This document shows, in pieces, positions 43,886 to 50,616 of a DNA stretch of 64,000 nt. The DNA is from Candidatus Eiseniibacteriota bacterium (GTDB taxonomy: Bacteria > Eisenbacteria > RBG-16-71-46 > JACRLI01). Positions within the stretch are counted from its first letter, which is position 1, and the number at the start of each line of letters is the position of its first letter. Position numbers and translations under genes: made by a program. Location: contig JANXVU010000164.1 of the NCBI GenBank assembly GCA_025351485.1, positions 1 to 64,000 on the forward strand, in the 5' to 3' direction. The notes below the pieces were generated by a model that was not told the origin of the DNA, made no database searches, and saw nothing but the letters and a program-made list of their open reading frames with translations.

Positions 43886-44036
43886 TTGGTCGTTCGGATG
43901 ATCCCGCCCTGGCGGGACCCCGCCGCAGACTTATCTCGCCCGCCGTGGTGTCCGTACAAGTCCTTATTGAATATCAACTTAGTACGTGACCCGGCCGCTG
44001 TGCCGCACACTTCACGCTCACAGGAGGTTTGTTTCC

Positions 44037-44603
44037 ATGCCCATTCCGGCCACTCAGATCAAGGTCGGCATGACCATTCTGTACAACAGCCAGCCCCACA
44101 AGGTGCTCCAGGTGGTGCACGTCACCCCGGGGAACTGGCGCGGCATGGTGCAGACCAAGATGGTCAACATCCAGACCGGATCCAGCGCGGAACACCGCTT
44201 CCGCTCGGAAGACAAGGTGGACAAGGCCGAGATGGAAACGCACCCGATGCGTTACCTCTACAAGGCCGGCGCCGAGTACATGTTCATGAACATGGAATCC
44301 TACGAGCAGGTGAGCATGACCGACGAGATGCTCGGGGAAGCCCGGGACTATCTGATCGAGAACATGGACATCACCGTGGATTACTTCGAGGGTAAGGCCG
44401 TGGGCGTGGAGCTGCCCATTTCGGTGACGCTGCAGATCGTGGAGTGCGACCCGCCGCTCAAGGGCGCCACCGCCAGCGGCAGCCCCAAGCCCGCCAAGCT
44501 CGAGACCGGCGTGGTGGTCAAGGTGCCCCAGCACATGAACGTGGGCGACAAGGTGATGGTGGACACCCGCGAGGGCACCTTCATCGGGCGCGCGGACTCC
44601 TAG
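44037..44603 (+). CDS. efp: Translation elongation factor P, non-lysine tip variant
   Basis: 188 aa from ATG 44037, preceded by AGGAGG. The three beta-barrel domains of EF-P are recognisable: an N-terminal KOW-like domain with KVLQVVHVTPGNWRGM, the middle VDYFEGKAVGVELP and the C-terminal VKVPQHMNVGDKVMVDTREGTFIGR. EF-P enters the E site and rescues ribosomes stalled at consecutive prolines. In E. coli the tip of domain I carries Lys34 (PGKGQ), which is modified; here the tip reads PGNWRG, with Asn33 at that place. No modification gene (epmA/B, earP) lies nearby. A terminator follows. Confidence 0.93.
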   Translation: MPIPATQIKVGMTILYNSQPHKVLQVVHVTPGNWRGMVQTKMVNIQTGSSAEHRFRSEDKVDKAEMETHPMRYLYKAGAEYMFMNMESYEQVSMTDEMLGEARDYLIENMDITVDYFEGKAVGVELPISVTLQIVECDPPLKGATASGSPKPAKLETGVVVKVPQHMNVGDKVMVDTREGTFIGRADS

Positions 44604-44666
44604 CGCGGAGCGCGGCTCCCGGGTGCGCGGATTCCCCCCAGGTGCCCGTTCGAACCCAAAATATCC

Positions 44667-44700
44667 AGGGCCGGCCCGCGATCGCGGACCGGCCCTTCCT
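44667..44700 (+). terminator. Intrinsic terminator of efp
   Basis: AGGGCCGG (44667-44674) pairs with CCGGCCCT (44689-44696); the inner CCGCGATCGCGG is itself self-complementary. TCCTTCAT follows. A near-copy lies at 46214-46256. Confidence 0.7.
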
Positions 44701-44719
44701 TCATCCCGGATCGTCGCAT

Positions 44720-45445
44720 CTAATTTGAGGGATGCCGCTCCAGCTTCTGCTCCAGCTTCTTTCGCCTCCCACCGTTTCTCATGCCCTGCCAGGTGAGGAG
44801 CGGCCCATAGCTGAAATAGAGCCAGCCCGAAAAGCCGATCAATTTCTCCGGACACAGCGCGGCCCACGCCACCGACAGAAGCGGAACGGCCGCCATGGCC
44901 AGGTTCTGCCCGATCTCCGCGCGGGTGTCGTGGAGCTCGATCTCGTTCAGTTCGAGGCCGCCCTGCTCGCTCCACGCATGCCGGTACAGGAACACGAAGA
45001 TCACGAACACGGCCGCCGCACCCAGCCCGTAGAGCTCGAACAGCGCCCGGGCATCCGGGACGGTCAGCTCGAAGTGCCCGCCACCCGAGAGCATGTTCGA
45101 CCAGATGAACTTCAGCGGATAAGCTTAGAACAGCACCACGAACAGCAGCGCCGAATTCAGCCACTTGGTGGGGCCGTCCTGGAGCCCATAGCGGCGGAAG
45201 TACTCGCAGTGCTTGAACCACACCTGCAGGATGAAGAAGAAGCACACCGCGAATCCCGGAAACCCGCGGATGGTGCGCGTGAGTTCGGGGAAGGTTCGGG
45301 GCACTTCCAGGGACACCATGAGGAGTGTCAGGGTGAACGCGAACACTGCGTCGCTGAAGCCCTCCAGCCGGGTCACCTCGAGCCCCCGGGGACGGAAGCC
45401 CTTGTCCAGGCCGGTGTGGCGGTGATGAATGTACTCGCGGATCAT
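44720..45445 (-). pseudogene. TMEM175-like (DUF1211) potassium channel gene, interrupted by one stop
   Basis: Two ORFs lie in one frame on the minus strand. The first part (45445-45125, 106 aa) carries the family signature RLEGFSDAVFAFTLTLL near its N-terminus and four hydrophobic segments. It ends in LLFVVLF, then TAA (45127-45125). The same frame continues AYPLKFIWSNML and, after an ATG at 45094, another 124 aa with two more membrane segments. DUF1211 proteins normally read FYxYPLKF here, so the TAA most likely replaces a Tyr codon by one base change. Intact relatives are about 200-240 aa tetrameric potassium channels. Either a young pseudogene or a base-call error. Confidence 0.75.
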
Positions 45446-45523
45446 GCGGCTTCCTCCCTCTTCGCCCGGCCGGGGCGCCGGAAGCGATGCCGCAGGATAT
45501 CAGAACCAAACCTTCGCCCACCG

Positions 45524-45552
45524 GTGATTTGCGGCCCGCTCCGTGCTATCCT
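45524..45552 (+). promoter_or_regulatory. Candidate promoter of second ICMT-like gene (leaderless type)
   Basis: GTGATT (45524-45529), 17-nt spacer, TATCCT (45547-45552), only 6 bases before the ATG at 45559. No Shine-Dalgarno sequence precedes the ATG. The -35 match is weak. Confidence 0.4.
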
Positions 45553-45558
45553 GCCGCC

Positions 45559-46179
45559 ATGAAACTCGCGGACATGCTCCTCCAGGCGGCGCAGGTGAGC
45601 GGGCGCGTGAGCGCGCTGATCGTGTTTGACGTGCTCGCGGTCTTCCTTGCCGTGCACGCGGGTCGGGGGCTTTCCAGGCGCGGGACTGCCGTGCACGCAA
45701 ACCCACGTTCGCTTGCAGGCGCCGCGCTCACGATGGTGCTCGCGCTGTTCGTTGCCGGCTGTGTGTGGTGGCGCCTCGGCAGCATCCCGGTCGCCGGACC
45801 GCTGGTGGTGGCGCTCATCGGCCTTTGCAGCATCCTGGGCTCGGTGATGTGCTTCATGGCGCTCTCGTTCATCGTGTGGGGCTTTCTGGCGCTGGGCCCG
45901 TCCGGGCATGTGCTGGCGCGGGTGGACCGCGGGGCGAAGCTGGTCACCACGGGTCCGTATCTGCTGGTGCGGCACCCGGTCTATTTTGGAATCGGCCTGC
46001 TGTTCCTGGGTGCGGCCCTGGCGGTGGCTTCGTGGTGGGCGCTGGTGGGGGCGGTGGCGTGGTGGCCGTTGGCGCTGCACCGCGCGCGGCTGGAGGACGA
46101 GCTGCTGCGGCGGGCGTTCGGCGCGGAGTTCGAGGAGTATGCGCGGCGGGTGCCGGGGGTGGTGCCGGGATTCAAGTAG
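45559..46179 (+). CDS. ICMT/PEMT-family membrane methyltransferase (2)
   Basis: 206 aa from ATG 45559. Four or five hydrophobic segments precede the superfamily signature VTTGPYLLVRHPVYFGIGLLFLG (about 133-155 in two halves). The C-terminal block is RLEDELLRRAFGAEFEEYARRVPGVVPG, in which the Glu residues and the FxxEYxxR pattern are those of isoprenylcysteine carboxyl methyltransferase-like SAM enzymes. It is similar in layout to, but clearly diverged from, the family member at 18.7 kb. Substrate unknown. Divergent from the interrupted TMEM175 gene. Confidence 0.75.
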   Translation: MKLADMLLQAAQVSGRVSALIVFDVLAVFLAVHAGRGLSRRGTAVHANPRSLAGAALTMVLALFVAGCVWWRLGSIPVAGPLVVALIGLCSILGSVMCFMALSFIVWGFLALGPSGHVLARVDRGAKLVTTGPYLLVRHPVYFGIGLLFLGAALAVASWWALVGAVAWWPLALHRARLEDELLRRAFGAEFEEYARRVPGVVPGFK

Positions 46180-46213
46180 GCGATCCGGTTGTCCATTCCA
46201 GATCCAGGAAATT

Positions 46214-46256
46214 GAAAGGGCCGGTCCGCCATCGCGAACCGGCCCTTCTTCATTTT
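46214..46256. terminator. Bidirectional terminator, near-copy of the efp terminator
   Basis: AAGGGCCGGT (46216-46225) pairs with ACCGGCCCTT (46238-46247), then CTTCATTTTC. It lies between the convergent ICMT-like and PEP-CTERM genes. The loop keeps the ATCGCG of the efp terminator. Confidence 0.75.
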
Positions 46257-46278
46257 CTCAATCCCGTTGTTGCAGAAA

Positions 46279-46986
46279 CTACCGCTTTACGTTCCGCGCG
46301 ATCGCCAGTCCCGCCAGGCCCAGCGCCATGAAGCCAAGGGTGCGCGGCTCGGGCACCGGGCCCGCCGTGCCTTCGAGGGAAAAAGCCCCGTTGAACGGGC
46401 CCTGGTGGGTGATGTCCGTGCCCACCCGCAGCCAGTCCGGGGAAAGCGCTTCGTTGCGGATCCAGGTCTGCAGGTCGGGAACGAACGGCGTACCGTCCGC
46501 GCCGATCGGCTTGGGCGCCGACAGCCAGTAGAATTCGCCGTTCTGGGTGTCCACTTCGACCTGCGGCACAAAGAAGTAGTGGTCTGAGTCCAGATCGAGC
46601 GGGGCGCTGAACGTGAGGTCGAATTCCACCTCGGTGCCGCGCATGGCCCCCTCGCCGCCCGTGAACTGGTTCGGGATGGGGTTGATTCCGTTCAGCACGC
46701 TGTTGTTCGTGGTGAAGAGCGAGGCCAGGGTCTTGGTCGAGAAAGTCATGTTCGCGTCTGCGGACTGGCGAGAGGCAAAGACCACGTCCGAGGGCGAGTT
46801 CACTCGGGTCGGCACGTTTCCCGTGGGCGGGTTGTTCGAGTCCCCGGGGAACACCCGGTAGATCTCGACTCCCACGTTGAGGATGTCGGAGACGGTCGCG
46901 TTTCCGGAGAGAATCCCGGTGAAGGTCGCGTGCTGGATGCTGGTGGAACTCGTCAGGACGAAGTCGTCCGCGGCTTCGATCTCCAT
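46279..46986 (-). CDS. PEP-CTERM sorting-domain protein, signal peptide out of frame
   Basis: 235 aa from ATG 46986. The C-terminus is a clear PEP-CTERM signal: VPEPRTLGFMALGLAGLAI, then a short basic tail ARNVKR. This signal is processed by an exosortase, which is not in this window. The rest is a beta-rich domain with many Asn/Thr. The ORF as it stands begins directly at MEIEAADDF, with no signal peptide, although PEP-CTERM proteins must be exported. A good signal peptide with its own ribosome binding site exists just upstream in another frame (see 46987-47069). Probably a frameshifted gene, or a base-call error. Confidence 0.7.
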   Translation of the reverse strand: MEIEAADDFVLTSSTSIQHATFTGILSGNATVSDILNVGVEIYRVFPGDSNNPPTGNVPTRVNSPSDVVFASRQSADANMTFSTKTLASLFTTNNSVLNGINPIPNQFTGGEGAMRGTEVEFDLTFSAPLDLDSDHYFFVPQVEVDTQNGEFYWLSAPKPIGADGTPFVPDLQTWIRNEALSPDWLRVGTDITHQGPFNGAFSLEGTAGPVPEPRTLGFMALGLAGLAIARNVKR

Positions 46987-47069
46987 CTTACCGTTGGAGC
47001 CGGCCCGGTCACGCAGATCAGAGCCAACCCCGCGATGAGGGTCGGGATGGTTCGGCTGGAGCGGAACAC
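46987..47069 (-). other. Displaced signal-peptide coding segment of the PEP-CTERM gene
   Basis: From GTG 47069 (AGGAGG six bases upstream) this frame encodes a basic start (FRSSRTIP) and a hydrophobic core (TLIAGLALICVTG), a typical signal peptide. It runs 83 bases to the ATG at 46986, so it is one base short of (or two beyond) a fused frame. Restoring one base would give a normal exported protein of about 263 aa. Confidence 0.65.
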
Positions 47070-47252
47070 GGGAGCCCTCCTGGGTGCGGATGGATGTGGC
47101 CGATCGCCGTGCCCGTCCGCAGTCGCCCCGGTGGCGGCCGCTTGGGTGGCAGTGGACTCAGGAATGCTTTGTGAATTATACGCCCGCGGATCGCCCTGTC
47201 AACGCGCGGGGCAAGGCGCCAAAAATTTCCTGCCCATCCGTTCACTTTTTTC

Positions 47253-47281
47253 TTGCCTACTGCACGCCTGTGCAGTAGGCT
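47253..47281 (+). promoter_or_regulatory. lexA promoter with embedded LexA operator
   Basis: TTGCCT (47253-47258), 17-nt spacer, TAGGCT (47276-47281). The spacer is filled by a perfect palindrome with 11-base arms (47255-47265 and 47270-47280) around GCCT. Its core TGCACGCCTGTGCA matches TGCNC-N4-GTGCA, the LexA box I recall for Fibrobacter succinogenes. A repressor bound here would block RNA polymerase, as expected for autoregulated lexA. A leader of about 90 bases follows. The rest of the 47070-47377 gap shows no gene. Confidence 0.82.
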
Positions 47282-47377
47282 TCTTTCCAGAGGCGTTGGA
47301 CGCGCCCTTGATCCATCTCTGGCCCCGGACGGCCGGGCATTCTGCGGCCCGGCACCCGGGAGTTTGAAAGAGGAACC

Positions 47378-48007
47378 ATGCTCACAGATCGGGAAAAGGA
47401 AATCCTGGGTCTCATCACCCGGCTTACGGAAGAGCGCGGTTTTCCGCCCACCCTGCGTGAAATCGGAGAGGCCGCGGGGATCAGTTCCACCAACGGCGTC
47501 CGCTACTTCCTGGACCGGCTGGAGGCCAAGGGACGGATCCGGCGGGGCGACGGGCTTTCTCGGGCGATCGAGCTCATCGATGGGCCGGCGCGGCCATCGG
47601 CCACCATCCGGCTGCCCGAGCCCGTGGCCGTGCCCCTGATCGGGCGGGTCGCGGCGGGTTACCCGGTGCTCTCGGATGAAAACATCGAAGAGCACATCAT
47701 GGTGGATCCGAGCCTGGCCACCCCGGGGCGCACATTCGCCCTGCGGGTGCGCGGTGAAAGCATGAAAGACGCCGGCATCCTCGAGGGCGACATGGTGGTG
47801 GTGCGGGAGCAGAAAGAGGCCCGCTCGGGAGAGATCGTGGTGGCCATCGTCAACGGCGAAGCCACGGTCAAGACCTACCGGGTCAAGCGCAACGGCTCCG
47901 TGATCCTGGAGCCGGCCAACCCGGACTTCGAGCCCATCGAGATTTCCGAAGAGGCGCCGCTGGAAATCCGGGGCAAGGTGATTGCGGTGCTGCGAAAGGT
48001 GGGGTGA
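47378..48007 (+). CDS. lexA: SOS repressor LexA
   Basis: 209 aa. An N-terminal winged helix (about 1-65) with LREIGEAAGISSTNGVRYFLDRLEAKG binds the operator. The C-terminal S24 domain has the self-cleavage site Ala93-Gly94 (VAAGYP), nucleophile Ser128 in RGESMKDAGI and Lys165 in EATVKTYR. RecA-ssDNA filaments trigger cleavage and derepress the SOS genes. GAGG precedes the ATG. The upstream palindrome indicates autoregulation, and the same core occurs at 48459. The VOC-protein gene overlaps its stop codon. Confidence 0.96.
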   Translation: MLTDREKEILGLITRLTEERGFPPTLREIGEAAGISSTNGVRYFLDRLEAKGRIRRGDGLSRAIELIDGPARPSATIRLPEPVAVPLIGRVAAGYPVLSDENIEEHIMVDPSLATPGRTFALRVRGESMKDAGILEGDMVVVREQKEARSGEIVVAIVNGEATVKTYRVKRNGSVILEPANPDFEPIEISEEAPLEIRGKVIAVLRKVG

Positions 48008-48372
48008 TGAGCCAGTCCGAACATGACCAGCGAGTGGATTACGTGGAGTTTCCGGCCACGGACATCCCTGCCACCAAGCGCTTCTACAACGCCGTGTTCG
48101 GCTGGAAGTTCGACGACTATGGCCCCGATTACATCGGCTTTCACGACGGGCGCCTGGGGGGCGGGTTCTACAAGGCGCCGCATGCCGGCCCGGGCGGGGC
48201 GCTGGTGGTGATCTACGCCGCAGACATGGAGGCGACCCAGGCGCGCGTGGTTCAGGCGGGCGGCAAGATCCTGCGCCCGACGTTTGATTTTCCAGGCGGC
48301 CGCAGGTTTCATTTTTCAGACCCGAGCGGAAACGAGCTCTCTGTCTGGTCGGAGCAGGTCGGTCACAGTTAG
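48007..48372 (+). CDS. VOC/glyoxalase-superfamily protein
   Basis: 121 aa from the ATG at 48007, which shares its A with the lexA TGA; a GTG directly ahead (48004) is an alternative. One vicinal-oxygen-chelate module pair is visible: VDYVEFPATDIPATKRFYNAVFGWKF at the start and RRFHFSDPSGNELSVWS at the end, with the GLGGGF-like middle. Proteins of this sort are small bleomycin-resistance/glyoxalase-like enzymes or binding proteins; the ligand is unknown. Because it overlaps lexA it is probably co-transcribed and thus under LexA control. Confidence 0.82.
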   Translation: MSQSEHDQRVDYVEFPATDIPATKRFYNAVFGWKFDDYGPDYIGFHDGRLGGGFYKAPHAGPGGALVVIYAADMEATQARVVQAGGKILRPTFDFPGGRRFHFSDPSGNELSVWSEQVGHS

Positions 48373-48458
48373 CGGTTCACCGTTCACCCCCTGAAAACCC
48401 GTGCGGGTCGATCGGACTGCCTTCGGGCTCGTCCCATTGGATTCGTGTTCCCCTCAAC

Positions 48459-48472
48459 TGCACATATGTGCA
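48459..48472 (+). promoter_or_regulatory. Second LexA operator
   Basis: TGCACATATGTGCA, a perfect 14-bp palindrome fitting TGCAC-N4-GTGCA, the same core as at lexA. It abuts the AAGGAG ribosome binding site (48472-48477) and lies 12 bases before the ATG of the TnpA-like gene. A weak promoter (TTCGTG at 48442, TATGTG at 48465, 17-nt spacer) would have its -10 inside the palindrome. Confidence 0.78.
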
Positions 48473-48484
48473 AGGAGTTCCAAT

Positions 48485-48841
48485 ATGTCCGCTCCTATGA
48501 GTCATGAGATCGCCACCGAAGCCGGCAGCCGATCCCTGGGACCGATCCCCCTGGATCGACTGCACCTGGTCGCCCTCGAGCCGGTGGGACACAAGCCGGT
48601 GCTGAGCGGCGACGTGGCCGCGGAACTCACCCGCGCGTTCATGGAAATCGCCGCGCACTCCGGGTACCGGGTCATGTCGGTCTCCATCCTTCCGGATCAC
48701 GTGAACCTGGTCGTGGAGCTCGGCGGGCTGCACCGCGCGGAATCGGTCACGCGCGAGCTGCGCGGGCTTTCCAGCCTGCGCCTGATGCAGAGCTTTCCCT
48801 CGCTCCGTCTCAAGCTGCGCGCCAACCACCTCTGGATCTAG
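48485..48841 (+). CDS. IS200/IS605 TnpA-like protein without catalytic residues
   Basis: 118 aa, well placed behind AAGGAG (7-nt spacing). From residue 27 it follows the IS200-type Y1 transposase fold: HLVALEPVGHKPVLSGDVAAEL, a helix, then VMSVSILPDHVNLVVEL, ESVTRELRGLSS and LRANHLWI. In active TnpA the fourth strand carries His-hydrophobic-His; here it is H72-V-N74. TnpA also continues past HLW to a helix with the nucleophilic Tyr; this protein stops there. It therefore cannot cut DNA as TnpA does, but may still bind single-stranded or hairpin DNA. The operator at 48459 places it under LexA. Likely a domesticated transposase. Confidence 0.65.
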   Translation: MSAPMSHEIATEAGSRSLGPIPLDRLHLVALEPVGHKPVLSGDVAAELTRAFMEIAAHSGYRVMSVSILPDHVNLVVELGGLHRAESVTRELRGLSSLRLMQSFPSLRLKLRANHLWI

Positions 48842-48894
48842 CCCGCCCGCGCGCGGCACTCGAAACATCCAATGGAAATGGGCGGGAGACGGAG

Positions 48895-49149
48895 ATGATC
48901 CAGGCTGTCCACGAGCCCATCGAAGTCATCACGGTTTTCTCCGAAGGCCATGCCCGGCCGCTGCGCTTCAAGTGGCGCAAGCGCGTGGTCAAGGTCGCCA
49001 AGGTGACCGGCGAATGGGTTCGCAACGAAGGAGATTCGCGGGTCCACTACTACTCGGTGCTCGGTGAAACCTCGGACTACTTCGAGATCGCCTACGACGC
49101 CCGCAAGGTGCTGTGGACCCTGATGAAAGTCTGGCTGGATGGAGCGTGA
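48895..49149 (+). CDS. DUF6504-like small protein linked to Y-family polymerase
   Basis: 84 aa; GGAGACGGAG lies just before the ATG. The sequence (IEVITVFSEGHARPLRFKWRKRVVKV, a charged middle, YFEIAYDARKVLWTLMKVWLDG) resembles DUF6504, small proteins usually found beside Y-family polymerase or ImuB-type genes. The call rests on the F-x-W pattern and context, so it is moderate. Basic strands and several Trp residues would suit a DNA- or polymerase-binding accessory. It lies 53 bp after the TnpA-like gene and 154 bp before dinB, probably in one LexA-controlled unit. Confidence 0.55.
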   Translation: MIQAVHEPIEVITVFSEGHARPLRFKWRKRVVKVAKVTGEWVRNEGDSRVHYYSVLGETSDYFEIAYDARKVLWTLMKVWLDGA

Positions 49150-49303
49150 GGATGGGATCGAGGGGAGCCACGGCGGAAGTCCCGCCGCCTTATTTCACAC
49201 CTCACGTTTCCGTCTGAGCCAGTTTCGGGATTGAAGCCCCGGCGCGGACCGCTTCTGCGCCACGCGCCACCTCCCGCGCCGGGGCCAACTCGTGGGGAGG
49301 ATC

Positions 49304-50587
49304 ATGGGGTTCTCGCCCTCCCGGGGAGAGGCGCGCCATGGGAAGGAGCCGGGCGCGACCCGGATCATATTCCACGTGGACATGGACGCATTCTTCGCCT
49401 CGGTGGAGCAATTGTTCAACCCGCACCTGCGCGGGAAACCGGTGCTGGTATGCGGCGATCCGGACGGACGCAGCGTGGTGGCGACCGCCTCGTACGAGGC
49501 GCGCCCCTACGGCATCCGCTGCGGCATGCCGGTGCGGGAGGCGCGGCGCCTGTGCCCCCACGCCACGTGCGTGGAAGGAGATCCGGGCAAGTACATCCAC
49601 ATCTCGCTGCAGGTGTTGGACCTGCTCAAGACGTTCAGCCCTTCGGTGGAGCCGTTTAGCATCGACGAGGCGTTCGTGGAAGTCACCGAACAGATCGAGA
49701 AGCGCAGCGAGATGCTGAATCTGGCCAATCGGATCCAGCGCCGGGTGCGGGCCACCGTGGGGGTGACCGCTTCCATCGGGATCGGACCCAACAAGTTCGT
49801 GGCCAAGATGGCCTCCGGGGTGCACAAGCCCGAGGGCATGACCTGCTTTTCCACCGCGGACTTCGTCCGGCACTTTGGGCCGCAGCCGGTCGGGGAACTG
49901 TGGGGGATTGGAAAAGCCACCTCCGAAATCCTGGGATCCCTGGGGCTTCGAACGGTGAATCAACTGGCTGCGGCGCCCCGGGAACTTCTGGCGGGAACCT
50001 TCGGTATCGTAGGACCGGGGCTTAAGCTGGTCGCCCAGGGGTTGGACGAGACCCCGGTGGTTCCGTATCACCAGGCGCCGGATGCCAAGTCCATCGGGCA
50101 CGAACACACGCTGGAACAGGACGAGTCCGATCCCGAGATCCTCGCCGGGCACATGCTGCGCCTCAGCGACATGGTCGCGCGGCGGGCGCGGCTGGACAGC
50201 TTCGCCGGCAAGGTGATCTCGCTCAAGCTCCGGAGCTCGGATTTCCAGACCTTCCAGGCACAGCAGGGGCTGGGGCATCCCACCAGCGATGGCCTGGAGA
50301 TCTACCGGGTGGCCCGGAGCCTGTTCGAGCGACTTAAAGATGGCCCCGCGGGAGATTTCCACCGGGGCCGTGTGCAAAAGAGGAAAACTGCCGCTGGACC
50401 GATTCGGGCGTTCCGGCTTCTTGGGATATCCCTGGGGGGACTGGTCCGCCTCGCGCCCGATCCGCAGCGGCTCTTATTTCCGGAAGAGCAGCGCTATCGC
50501 GATATGATGTCCGCAGTGGACCGCCTTCGCGGACGCCTAGGCGAGGGGATCCTCGTGCGGGCCGGCACCATGATTCTCGAACACTGA
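49304..50587 (+). CDS. dinB: DNA polymerase IV (Y family)
   Basis: 427 aa from ATG 49304 (GGAGG close by; GTG 49292 is an alternative). Palm catalytic residues: D26 in FHVDMDAFFASVEQ and D121-E122 in SIDEAFVE. The steric-gate stretch DAFF, the YEARPYGIRCGMP finger motif and the helix-hairpin-helix ELWGIGKATSEIL are present, followed by a little-finger domain with GHEHTLEQDESD. It performs translesion synthesis on damaged templates. The C-terminal tail (about 350-427) is longer than in E. coli and has no obvious beta-clamp motif. Upstream TnpA-like and DUF6504-like genes and the LexA operator make SOS control likely. Confidence 0.93.
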   Translation: MGFSPSRGEARHGKEPGATRIIFHVDMDAFFASVEQLFNPHLRGKPVLVCGDPDGRSVVATASYEARPYGIRCGMPVREARRLCPHATCVEGDPGKYIHISLQVLDLLKTFSPSVEPFSIDEAFVEVTEQIEKRSEMLNLANRIQRRVRATVGVTASIGIGPNKFVAKMASGVHKPEGMTCFSTADFVRHFGPQPVGELWGIGKATSEILGSLGLRTVNQLAAAPRELLAGTFGIVGPGLKLVAQGLDETPVVPYHQAPDAKSIGHEHTLEQDESDPEILAGHMLRLSDMVARRARLDSFAGKVISLKLRSSDFQTFQAQQGLGHPTSDGLEIYRVARSLFERLKDGPAGDFHRGRVQKRKTAAGPIRAFRLLGISLGGLVRLAPDPQRLLFPEEQRYRDMMSAVDRLRGRLGEGILVRAGTMILEH

Positions 50588-50616
50588 GTCGATCGAGCCA
50601 CAACTCCGGAGGTCGC

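Noticed and set aside
44676-44687. Palindrome CCGCGATCGCGG as a HIP1-like or methylation site
   Set aside because: It is the inner part of the efp terminator stem and is not repeated in a pattern that suggests a site family.
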